A DNA stretch of 64,000 nucleotides from the NCBI GenBank assembly GCA_014529385.2, contig CM043953.1:113953049-114017048 (forward strand), given 5' to 3'. Below, one piece after another: positions 1-10,576 of this stretch (the stretch's first letter is position 1; each line of letters begins with the position of its first letter). The position numbers and the translations under genes are program-made. The DNA comes from Adiantum capillus-veneris. Taxonomy: Eukaryota > Streptophyta > Polypodiopsida > Polypodiales > Pteridaceae. The notes under the pieces are model-generated. The model saw only the letters and a list, made by a program, of their open reading frames with translations, made no database searches and had not been told where the DNA came from.

Positions 1-692
1 CGATCTCTCTTGATACACATACCAAGAAAGTGATGTGCATCGCCCAAATCTTTCATAGCAAACTGCTTGCTTAAGGCATCCTTGAGAAGTGCAATCTCAT
101 CTTTTGACTTCCCGGCTATGAGTATATCATCCATGTATAAAATCAGAATGATGAGGGAACCGTCGTTCTACCTCTTTGTGTACAAGCAGTGATCCTCTTG
201 GCTCCGTATGTAACCTTGGGACTGAATGTACGTGATGTACCATTGTTGTGAGCCTTGCTTTAATCCATACAAAGCTTTCTTGAATCTGCACACCAATTCT
301 GCCCATGTTGGCTTCTCAGGCTTTATCACAAAACCTTTTGGCTGTTTCATGTAAACATCCTCTTCAAGATCCTCATGAAGAAACACTGTCTTCACATCCA
401 TTTGGACCAATTCCAAGTCCTCGATTGCTACTCGACCAAGCACAAGATGCAATGTAGTCATCTTGAACACTAGAAAAAAGATTTCTTTGAAATCCACGCC
501 TTTTGTTTGCTTGAACCCTTTAGAACCCAATCTTGCTTTATACTTGGGCTTGGGATCATCTGTGATATACATCTTCTTGTACACCCATTTGCATGGAAAT
601 GCCTGTTTACCCGCAGGTAACTCTGTCAATTCCCAAGTTTCATTGGCTAAAATTGAGTTATACTCAGATTGCATAGCCTCTTTCCACTTCAC
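1..692 (-). pseudogene. copia-A reverse transcriptase, partial
   Basis: The frame beginning near 692 encodes a copia RT N-terminal half: W-x-x-A-M near the start, the K-W-V-Y-K block, Q-M-D-V-K-T (catalytic motif A region), Y-M-K-Q-P-K-G-F and the A-L-Y-G-L-K-Q block. After a stop near 168 the same frame continues with Y-M-D-D-I-L-I at about 115-145, so the catalytic Asp pair is present. The enzyme would copy the element RNA inside cytoplasmic particles. The protein is truncated by the window edge and separated from the integrase by about 500 bp of decayed linker. Confidence 0.85.
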
Positions 693-1204
693 ACTATCAT
701 CCGTTTAAATGGTCTCTTTGTAGCAAGTGGATTTACCACAATCAATGACTAGCAAGTAGTCTAATCCTAATTCAAAACTCTCGAGTGCACGAGATGTATG
801 AGTAGATCTCCGAAGTGTCTGACTCCTAGATTCCGATCTCTCTAGAGCAACATGTGTGTGTGTACTAGTGGAGGGTGCATCACTAGCACATCCAATATTC
901 AGAGTAACTGGCAGTGAGGAAATATCCTCAAATCGTCACCTCTGTGATACTCAATGTCTTTCACTAGCTTTTTATGCTCTTAGCCTCATTGAATATTACC
1001 TGGGAGTTGCGTATGACCTTCATAGATTCTGAGTGCCGGAGACATTATCCCATCTCTCCGTCTACACAATATCCAATGAAGATGCACTTGTGTGATTTGG
1101 GGACTAGCTTTTGTCTAAGCGCTTTTGGCACATGTGGGATTGCCTCACACCCAAATACATGTAATATGTCATAACTGGGCTCTTTGTGTACAAGCAGTGA
1201 TCAA

Positions 1205-2271
1205 TTATGACATGTGGGATTGCATCACACCCAAATACATGTAATATGTCATAACCAGTGGAACCTTGTACTTTAGTGGTGTACTAGGTGACCAATTGAT
1301 CAAGTAAGCAGCTGTCGTAACAGCTTCTCCCCAAAATTCTTGAGGTAAGTTGGCCTTAGAAAACATAGAAGTGACCCGTTCTTGAATGGTTCTATTCATC
1401 CTTTCAGCCACACCGTTTTGGGCACGTGTGTAAGGCATGATAAACTGTCTTCTAATGCCTCTTTTTCTGCAAAAGTCCTTGAACTTGGAGGAGATGTACT
1501 TGTTTCCATTGTCACTGTGCAAAGCTTTAAGCTTTCTACCCGATTGGTTCTCTACCAATTCTAAGAAATTCTGAAAGACATTAAAGACATCGCTCTTCTC
1601 CTTCAAGAGATAAACCCACACCTTTCTAGTAGAGTCGTCTATGAATGTTAGGAAGTATAACACTCCCCCTAGAGACTTGACTGGCATAGGTCTGCACAAG
1701 TCTCTATTAATGAGATCTAGAGGACTCTCTAACTCCTTGTCCAAAGGTGATGATGTCAATCTAGTCTCTTTGCCATAGATACAATGCTCACATAAAGAGA
1801 AGTTAGAGTAATCCAACACAAGAATATAACCAGAATGCTGCAAAACTTTCATTCCCTTTTGACTCATATGTGCTAGCTGGCTATGCCACAACTTTGTAGA
1901 TTGTAGCTCGGCTACACAAATAGAATTCTTTTTCAAAGAAGAGACATAAAGTGAGTATAATGAGCCAAAATTTTGGCCTTTAAGCATGAACAGATTTCCC
2001 TTTTTGATAATCCAACAACCATGAGAAAATATGGTAGTGTAACACAAATCATCCAGCTATTGCCGCCCACACCGCATATATCAAGCTCATAAGAATTGCC
2101 TAGCTTCACTCTGCCATGTGTGGCAGTGTATGTAGAAAACCACTCCTTGTGAGGAGTCACATGGAAGCTAGCAACTAAGTCCACAATCCAATTCTGCACA
2201 TAACACTCATCACGAGCTAACAATGCACCATGACTCAAATCCGATGTGAAAATCAACACATCATTTGACAT
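1205..2271 (-). pseudogene. copia-A protease and integrase, degenerate
   Basis: The upstream part (about 2271-1933) is the retropepsin region. The usual W-I-V-D-S-G-A-S block reads W-I-V-D-L-V-A-S, so the Asp remains but Ser-Gly are lost. A frameshift leads into 2047-1205, which contains the GAG-pre-integrase zinc finger (H-x-x-L-x-H, then C-E-H-C) and the integrase core: F-I-D-D-S-T-R with the first Asp, H-S-D-N-G-N with the second, and N-G-V-A-E-R with the Glu. The DDE triad is therefore complete, although the flanking linker is broken. Both domains belong to one former gag-pol polyprotein. Confidence 0.85.
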
Positions 2272-3133
2272 TTTAGAAAAATTTTCAATGGCTGGCCATT
2301 AAGCTCTTCAATCTTCATATTGCTTTTAGGTTTGTCAGACTTTGCTTTTTCTTTGCCCTTATCACACTGCATTCTGCAAAAATCTTTTTTCAAGTGTCCC
2401 ATTTTATGGTAGTAGTAACACTCTACATTTTGCATGTCTTTGCCGCAACTCTTGCTACGACCTTGCTTGCGATCCTGTGAATGACCATGCTGCCTTTGCT
2501 TGTCACGATTGCCACTAGCCACATATACATCACCATGCCCACTTGCATCAAGAGATTGATGTCAAATATCCTCACTGAGAAATGCACGAGCAACACTACT
2601 GAAATCTAGCTTGCCATTGGGTGCATAATTGCTTATGGTTGTGTTGAAAGTATCCCATGACGATGGTAGCAAACATAGCAAGAACATAGCCTACATTTCA
2701 TCATCAAAATTGAGACCTTTTGAAGTAAGCTGTGAAAACACGTTGTTGAACGTGTTCAAATGAGAACTAACATTAGTACCTTCTTTCATGTCCATGCGTA
2801 TCAATTTCTTCATCAAGAAAACCTTGTTCAAGGCATTGTTGCCATCCCAAGCCTAACATAGAGCATCCCACAAATCTTTGGCATTGGTCTTATCCATTAT
2901 GGTAAAGTAAATGGATTCACCAAGGTGCAAGCGAATGGTCACCATAGCATGCTCATTCAATTCATCCCACTCATCATTAGTGTACACATTCTCTCTTCTT
3001 GCATGCAAGGGTGCTATCAAGCCTTTGTTGGTCAAAACATCTTGCATACGCTGCTACCAAATGACAAAGTTTGAACCATCAAACTTTTTGATGTAGTAAT
3101 CTTCTCTTTTGAAAGCATTACTTGCAACCATGA
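2253..3133 (-). pseudogene. copia-A gag, degenerate
   Basis: The frame starts at an ATG near 3133 and runs through a UBN2-type copia gag with in-frame stops near 3053 and 2853. It shows the F-D-G-S-N-F block near the N-terminus and N-A-K-D-L-W-D-A-L about 90 residues in. The nucleocapsid knuckle near 2410-2365 reads C-Y-Y-Y-H-K-M-G-H, with the second Cys replaced by Tyr, so zinc binding is probably lost. The gag shell would package element RNA. The last part, rich in Lys and Gln, overlaps the protease frame. Confidence 0.75.
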
Positions 3134-5156
3134 TTAAGAGAATGTAGCCAAAAAACTTTATGGCAAACTGCCTGGGACAATTTTGGTAGAGTTTCCCCTA
3201 GAATAGGAGCGAAAATTCAAACCAAAATGTAGTACAATCACTGTGTAAGAACAACTAGAATTGCCAAGAACGTGTAAAATGGACTCGCGAGAAAAATCTG
3301 GCAGAGTCTCCTTATATGAGGAGTCGGAATTCAACTAAAAAATACATAAACTGCTCAAAAAAGAACCACTGGCCATATACTGCACAAAACCATTGTTGTG
3401 TGACCGCCAACTCGGCGTCAAAAGCACAAAAAATTGTCCAGATACATGCCTATGGCGAGGGTACCGTAAAGGGGAACTCCAGCTATCTGTATCATCAAAG
3501 TTATCTCAACATTTGTGAATACCCCAGCTCAAAGAAAACCTCATGCTATTGACGCTCCAAAAGGCTAATGCAGACATAGTAGAACTAGCCACAGTTTTTG
3601 AAAGGGCTCTTCTAGTCCGAGTCTAAAAACTGGCTGAGAAAAACTACCAAAATAGCCAAAAATGGCTCCACATGTAGTACAAATGATAGTGTCCGCAACT
3701 CAATGTACATTAGTGAACCACACTCAACTAGGAACTAAGAATTGCTGCATGCAATAAAAGTGATCCCTGTAGGCAGGGAGATTTGCTCTCAAAAGGGCTC
3801 AGTAGCACTAGGTGTGCTCACACAAAAATGCATCTGTCAATGCAGAGAAACTGCTGTCGAAATATTGCCAAAATTGCATGTAAAAGCGTTGTGTCTGGAA
3901 ACCTGAAGAATCTGTGTGTAAACAAGCTGAAAAGCCCCTTGTAACCTGTATGTCGGTGTCGGTATGTGCCAATTTTTGTTGTCGAGCAAAAATGTGCTAG
4001 TCGAATAGCCGCCAAAGTTGTCGTAGTAAAAAACGGTGCCGTAGAGCGTGATCTGTGCGCTTGGTACCAATGCCGGGTGTCACTCCTCTATGGTAGAGGC
4101 ACCTCATTCGTGCACGTCGCAAGCACAACCGTTGAGATCATGGGAAAATGTCATCTGCGTGAGCGTTGGCATCGCGATCAAATCTCAAAAATACGCTTGA
4201 GTAAAGAGTGTCACGGAAATTGATGTTGAATTGAGTCGAATCGGCTCAGGACACTGAAGTCGATGTCGAAACGGCTCGAATCGTCAATGTCGACGTCGTC
4301 TCTTGCCACCAAACGGGAGTGGCTAGGTGAATAACCGTAGGTGAATTGCCAAGAGTCGATGTCGTGGTGCAAACATGCTGTCGAATCCGATTGTCAGAAC
4401 AATGGAACGCCAAGGCGGTGCGAATTGCCGATGTTGAGGCGCGTATGTTGGTGTCAAAAAACCTGTTCACTCTCACTTGCTCTTTCTGTCTCTCCCTTGC
4501 TCGCTCGCAATCAAACTCTCGTGCTTGCTTTCCTTTGAGAAAGTCTCTCTCTCATAGCTCAATTACTTGCTCACTATCTAGCAACCTGGGGTGAGCAATC
4601 GGGGGTCAAAGGATTGGGAGGGGCGAGGGGGGGGTATCGAGGGCTCGATGGGATCAAGCCCTTCACACAAAAAGTGTATAAGGCTCAATTGTTAAAAAAC
4701 AAAATTAACTCACTGTCGAAGTGCAACACTCTGACCAAATGTAGGTTCTGACGAGATGAGGACGGGTGTGTGTGTGAATGTGTGTGATCGACCTTGCTTG
4801 GTTTTCTTTGCTACCCATTGCACTGGATCTGAATGCTTTGTTGCACCTCGACTTGCTCGGTCAGCCCGCTCTCTTCCTGTTGCGTCTCCAACTTACGATG
4901 CCAAGCTCAACAAGGGCCTTGCAACCGTTGGAATTAGGGTTGCAAGAAAATACACACATCTTGGAGAAGACAAAGGAAGCTCAAGGCACACAACATCGGA
5001 GAGTATATTACTTAGTGTGCAATGGAAAGATAGATAGCCCTAGAATGATGGGCATATATACAATGCACAAGGGGAAAAACCTCCTAGTGAGGGAGAAAAT
5101 GCCCCGGCGGTCCTAAGTGTGTTCACACACATCACTACCACATGTATATGGAAACA
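3134..5156. other. Gene-free stretch, probable copia LTR and leader DNA
   Basis: No protein is recognised here. The right end is best read as the 3' LTR of copia-B on the minus strand: a purine run (CCAGGGGGGA, 5159-5168) just after the RNase H domain, a TG start near 5156, and a TATATATG box at about 5052-5062 followed by transcript-like sequence. The left end is leader DNA of copia-A. The boundary between them, the LTR ends and the primer sites were not found. A CpG-dense block lies at about 3950-4480 and a G-rich block at about 4580-4640. Confidence 0.4.
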
Positions 5157-5827
5157 AATCCCCCCTGGAGTGATGCAATGAATGAAAGCTGGCACATGAG
5201 TAAAGGTAAGTGCCATGCCTTGAGGACATGATAAATACACAAAGGGGACTAAACCCAAAGCTTTGCGAAAAGCTTCGAGACAATGCCTTTGTGAAAAGAT
5301 ATGCAAGGTTGTCCTGTGTTGGCACATAAGCCAAGCTGATCTCTTCTACTGAGAGCCTCTCCCTGACATATTGGTAATGCACCTCGATGTGCTTTGTCCG
5401 AGCATGAAAAATTGGGTTCCTTGCAACTGCCAATGTGCTCTGACTGTCAGTGTAGATAGTGTTGGCAGTGTGCTGTCCAACACCCAAATCATCCATAAGG
5501 CGTGTGAGCCATACACACTGAACCGTTGCTATGAAGACTGCCTTGTACTCATCCTCACAACTAGAAGTGGCCACAGTAGGTTGCTTCTGGCTCAACCATG
5601 ATATACATGAACTGCCAAGCATGAAACAAAAATCACTTGTTGAAACTCACGTGTCAAAACAACCAGCCCAATCAGAGTCCAAAAAAGCATGTAAGTCTGT
5701 CGGAAATGATCCCCCCTTGAGATAAAACAAGCCAAGATGTAAAGTGCCAATCAAGTAGCGGAAACTCCTCTTGACATCCCGCCAATGCTTAGACCCTGGG
5801 CTATGCATAAATCTGCTAACCTGTGAG
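5157..5827 (-). pseudogene. copia-B RT C-terminus and RNase H
   Basis: This is the last segment of the copia-B polyprotein. It begins with the S-R-F-M-H-S-P block that ends copia RT. It continues through the RNase H domain with D-S-D-W-A-G (first Asp), C-E-D-E-Y (Glu), Y-T-D-S-Q-S (second Asp), T-K-H-I-E-V (His) and the usual Y-V-P-T-x-D-N-L-A end. One stop lies near 5645. The upstream part of the same frame resumes at 19813, on the far side of Giant-1. When Giant-1 and one copy of the GTGAG duplication are removed, the two pieces join in frame. Confidence 0.88.
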
Positions 5828-6025
5828 TGTTAACCCTCACGGCTCACGGACACCCTATCACCTACGACGGATGTGTATTATGTATTTGGTAGAGTCAGGT
5901 ACCGGGCTTGTCGGACCAATAGGAAAAGGGTAAGAGTAATCGCCGATGAGAGGTACACTCTAATTGGGACATTCAAGGGATTAGTTAGCTAAGCATGGGC
6001 GCCCAAGTGTGAATGGGGTGAGCTC

Positions 6026-6034
6026 ATATAAAAG
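6026..6034 (+). promoter_or_regulatory. TATA box of Giant-1 LTR
   Basis: ATATAAAAG lies about 200 bp into the LTR, the usual place for the U3/R boundary. The same box is conserved at 19377-19385 in the 3' LTR and, inverted, near 33630-33640 in the solo LTR. Transcription would start about 25-30 bp downstream. Confidence 0.7.
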
Positions 6035-6130
6035 CCAACTAAACCTAAAATTCACTCATTCTCTCATTTGTGCAATAGAAGAGTGCTCTTGCTCCATCTC
6101 CATCTCCATCTTCTTCTTCTTCACCTCCTT

Positions 6131-6243
<113 letters not shown>

Positions 6244-6483
6244 CGATCGAGCATTGCGGCGGCACGACAGCGGTGAAGCGGTTGAGCGCGACGTAGCGGC
6301 GTCTCCTTCTTCTTCGCGGTGAGGAATCCTCCACGGCAGGAGCATAGAGCCGTGAGTGACACACCATTGCCCTCTTTTGAGCTTACTAGTTAAGCTAGTT
6401 GTGTGCTTGGAGCCGTCTATGGCTCGCACACGGTGTAACGGCAAGTCCCTTGCTTCGACAGTGCGGCAAGGAGCGCACATTTT

Positions 6484-6501
6484 TGGCGCCGCTGCCGGGG
6501 A
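6484..6501 (+). other. Giant-1 primer-binding site (tRNA-Asp type)
   Basis: TGGCGCCGCTGCCGGGGA begins four T residues after the LTR end. It matches the complement of the plant tRNA-Asp 3' end with one apparent mismatch (GCTGCC against GTTGCC). The same class of site is used by Giant-2. Confidence 0.85.
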
Positions 6502-7547
6502 ATCGCTCTGCACTAAGCCCAAGAGGCACTTTGTGCTTCTCCTATGAGTTGTTTGTAGTAGGAAAGAAGAGGAAGAGGAAGAGGAATGAGTTGTTTTTCT
6601 GTAAGTTGTTAATTTCTGTGTTGTCTGCAAGTTCTGTGATTTCTGCATAATGTTGTGTTTTCTGTTTGCACACAGTCTTTGCACAATTAGTAGTCGTTAG
6701 CTTGTTTGCAGTGAATGAATAAGTAGGAAGGCAGTTAGCAATTTCTGTTGCACACAGTCTGTACACAGTTTTCTGTCAAGGTTTGCCTGCACACAGTCTT
6801 TGCACAGTAAGGTAGTGAGAGAGGAAGTAGGTGGACAGTTAGCTCATTGTCAACAAGCAGTTAACAGATTAGTTAGTAGATTAGTTAGTGGTTAGCAGCA
6901 CTGTTAGTAAGTAGATAAGGTAGTGAGCTGTCTGTGAGCTGTTGACTGAGAAGTTATTTAGGTGACAGTGTGTGTGGCCAAGAAAGGGTCACCAAAATCG
7001 CGCGGGGTCGTCGCCCAAAGAAAAAAAAAAAACCGAAAATATTTAAGCGTGAGTGACTGGGGGGCTACACTAAAATTTTGATCGGGATCGGGATCATTTC
7101 CCCAAGCCCAAGCCCAAGCCCAGGCCCAGGCCTCAGTCCTCAGGCTTATGATATATACTAGACTCACTCTTATATATATACCCTACCCCCTCAAGAGGGA
7201 ATGAGAGCATGTGGGGCAAGTCCTCCACTCTCCTCCCTTCTCTTCCCACTTGCACCCTTAGACTTTCTAATTTGGGCTTAGTTCCCTACTAGAAATTGAC
7301 GGTTTTAGGGATTCCGAGGACATAAAGTGACCAAACGGAGGGCTGTAAAGCACGGCATGTCCCTCTGATCGAGACGCTCGTTTTGAGCTATCATACGTTC
7401 TATTCTATAGCTGGGTCAGAAAAAAAGGACCAAAAAATCAAAAAATAAATAAATAAGAAAAGACTTGGGTTGCAAAACACCCAAAATTACTAGGTGAGCA
7501 GCCTTCACGGGCCCTCACTGACACTTCTAGGGGATCCAAGTCATATG
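6502..7547 (+). other. Giant-1 5' leader
   Basis: About 1 kb without a credible gene. It has three diverged copies of a CACACAGTCTTTGCACA-like word (about 6668-6810), a short AAGCCC repeat (about 7103-7130) and an A-run near 7020. The leader probably holds dimerisation and packaging signals, but none can be proven from sequence. Confidence 0.6.
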
Positions 7548-10500
7548 AACCTCCGCTCTGGACGAGTGTTAGAGCACGAGCATATTGGTAGTGCCTCCAT
7601 TTATGCGGGCACCCATTATTCCTCCACCCTAGGTTCTGGACCTTCGGCCGGGACTCAAGGTAGCGCGACCCAAGATCCTCATATCGCGTCTAGTGATTCT
7701 TCCTCTGACTACGAAGTCATGGAGGGGTATCCTACACCAAACCCTGATAGTTCAAGTCAAGACATGCATGCCATGGGCCCACGGCCCGGGTCCAGCGTGT
7801 TTAGCTGCTTAAAAGAGACCCTTAGTAGAGCTACTCGCTCCGAACATGCGGTTAATGAAATAAATGAAGGGAGTGGGGAAGTAAATTCGTCATTCATGCC
7901 TAAAATAGACCCTATGCTTCTTGAGAGTGTGCATGTGAATGTTCCATCCACTGCACCTCCTGATCCTTTAGGACTATCTCTCTCTGAGGTTCTACTACCC
8001 GATGGTAGGAGTCTTGCCGAAGTACAAGAGATCGAACGCTATATGCAAGCAACAAGGGAGAGGGAAATTGAGAACCTACGAAGGCTAGAACAAAGTCGAA
8101 CCCTGAAAGCAAAGGCTCCTATGACAACAATCATGCCAGCCGAGCAACCGAGTGCTCCCAAGGTAGCAGTCACGGAGGGGCAAGCGATGGGGAGCAATAA
8201 TGCTTCCACCTTGAGGGAAACCTCTAGCACGCCAGGCCTAGATGGGATATTCCTAAACGAAAATTGGGAGTATGACCTACAAGCAGAAGCTTTAACTGAT
8301 CGGTACACAGGACACACCTATCATGTGGGTTGGTTAGATGTTATACAATCCACATCGGGTGCTACTAGCATAGATGAGCAACAACAGAAAGTCTGTGATG
8401 TCCTCCATAGGATTGTCGAGTTAGAAAGACAGAACACAGGGATCAACATGCCTTCAACAGGCCTAATGAGATTCTTGGATACGGGAAAGGCCAACCAACC
8501 AACCCTGTCACAAATGGAGACTCCCTCAGTGAGCCCCATTGATCCTCCATATGTTGTTTCGCCAGGAGCCTCAGTACAATCAGAGCCCACAAGTGGCAGC
8601 TTTACCTTCCCAGATCTAGCTCATCTTTCTCTTAATGACACTACGGCTACCATGCATATCCCAGTGGTGAGCATGACAAGAAGTACACCATGGAGTTCAT
8701 TTGTTAACACTGCGTCGATGCCTAGTAGCACAGTGCCCCCAACTATACCTACATGTATGTATCAATCATGTGCACCTGTCGTACCTCAGCCTCATGTAGC
8801 TCCTACACCTCCGATTATTCCAAGAGCTTACAATCCACAATGGAATTATCCAAGCTCTTATACAAGTGGAGCCATGCCATTTAATAATAACATGCCATAT
8901 CAGGCACCCCCTATGCCTAGGGCCACGCCTGTAAACTTTGGACCACCGTCTGGTACACCACCATACGAAATTTGGGACCCAAGAGCCGTGCGTATGCAAG
9001 GCCAAGGCCAACTCCCATCTCACATGTGGTTCCAGGAGCACATACACCCATTATACCTGCTCAAATAGGAGATTTGGCAGCATTTGCTCAAACTATCGAT
9101 CGCTCTATTGCGAAAAACATGCGTAGTGCACCTGATAGAGAGCCTAGGAGCAAGGCAATTCAAGTAGCTAAGCTCACACAGAAATTTAGTGGAGACGGAG
9201 ATGCTAGAAAGCATATGGAAGTCTTTGAACATGTGTGCGATTCCTTGGAAGAGCACAATGAGCTACATAAGTGTAAGGCTTTGAGTTTGACCCTAAGCGG
9301 AAAGGCTGGAGATTGGTATAGAACCTTAAGAGTAGAAGAGAAAAAGATCTACTCTACTCTTAGGAGACTGTTCTTAAAAGAATACATACGAGAGGGAGTA
9401 CTTTGGGGTGTAGCTTCTCAGCTCCAGAAAGTCCAATGAGAAGAAGGTGAATCCGTGAGAGACTTCATTAGTCGCCTAAAGAATTTGAATTCTCGATGCA
9501 ATCCAAACGAGCGATTCAACAACAACCAATTGCTCGATAGATTCATTAGGGGACTACGACATGAAAGTATCTATAATGGCCTAGTCATTAGAGGTATCAC
9601 TACTTGGGAAGCAGTCACCATGAATGCAATCCAATTGGAGGATAATTTAATGATTGCAGGAGAAAGAGTGTCTACCGAGCCGAAGTCTAGTAGCTCGCAA
9701 GCATCAGGGCATGAGCCAATGAAGATAAAGCCAATCGTGAAAGAGCAAACGATATCTGAGATGACTTTGGCAGATCTCACAAAGGACATCCAAGAAAGCC
9801 TTAGGGGTAATCGTGCTCCACAAAACACTCATATGTATCCAAGAAGGGAGCAACAATGGTGCTCAATTTTCTTGGGCCCACATACCACGAGTGAATGCCC
9901 TACTTTCAGAGTAAAGTTTAACGGGACTTGTAACGCGTGTGGTAGGTATGGCCATCAAGCGAAGGATTGCCTAATGCTTAAACGCATCATGGAAAATAGA
10001 CCGCCTATAGCTTGGGCAGACTCACCTCGAGTTCCTGCATTGATGCCTACCCCACCCATGGAGCAACAGTTGCCATTACAGCACATGGTCCCTAGAACCC
10101 AAAATGTGGTCCAAACCACACCGTTGCCACCTCCAGTGCTAGGACCGCAACCCCCTCATCCAAGAGTTACACCTATGAACCAAATAGGTTGCGAGTCATC
10201 TAGTACTTATGTAGATTGCGAAGAAGACATAGACTCTAGTATCACCTATGGAGTCGACATGCTTGAGGAGTGTCCCATGTACTATATGGAAGACCATTGG
10301 GGACAAATCAAACCGGTATATCAAGCTACTGCGCTAGCAGCAAGAGGCCAAAACATTAATAGTTTTGCCAGGAGACCACCTCTTCAGTGCTACGAATGTG
10401 GTGGACTACATCGAGTAGCTGAGTGCCCCATTAGAATGCAAAAGAATGCTGCACTAATGGAAACAAGTCAAGGGAGTGCATTGGCAATGCCAATACTCAC

Positions 10501-10576
10501 TTGTAATTTTTGTGGCATAGATCATTTGATCGCACATGTCCTAACAATCCAAACGCACCGAAAATCACACCATTGA
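7548..10576 (+). pseudogene. Giant-1 gag, frameshifted
   Basis: I start gag at the ATG at 7548 (M-N-L-R-S-G-R) because Giant-2 begins its gag the same way. The first 500 residues are Ser/Thr/Pro-rich and unusually long for gag. A shift between about 8972 and 9068 leads to the retrotransposon gag core (K-F-S-G-D-G-D-A-R, then G-D-W-Y-R-T-L), which is cut by an in-frame TGA at 9437-9439. The nucleocapsid has a good CCHC knuckle at 9929-9970, a C-x2-C-x3-H-x4-C variant at 10388-10426, a degenerate one near 9870, and a last one from 10502 that is completed only in the pol frame. Confidence 0.85.

Larger units (their letters stand above)
1..3133 (-). mobile_element. Ty1/copia retrotransposon copia-A, 5' two thirds, decayed
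   Basis: Read on the minus strand this stretch gives, in copia order, gag, a CCHC-like knuckle, protease, GAG-pre-integrase, integrase and reverse transcriptase. The integrase-before-RT order defines Ty1/copia rather than Ty3/gypsy. The element leaves the window at base 1 inside RT, so RNase H and the 3' LTR are not visible. The frame is broken many times by stops, frameshifts and a small patchwork duplication at about 1132-1256. I could not place its 5' LTR or a tRNA-iMet primer site upstream of gag. It is a different copy from copia-B, since the proteins differ clearly. Confidence 0.85.

Noticed and set aside
3134-4600. Several 60-80-residue frames with start codons
   Set aside because: No domain, no conserved partner and they overlap on both strands; I treat them as chance frames in probable LTR and leader DNA.
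3134-5156. tRNA-iMet primer site for a copia element
   Set aside because: I looked for the reverse complement of TGGTATCAGAGC upstream of the copia-A gag and did not find a convincing match.
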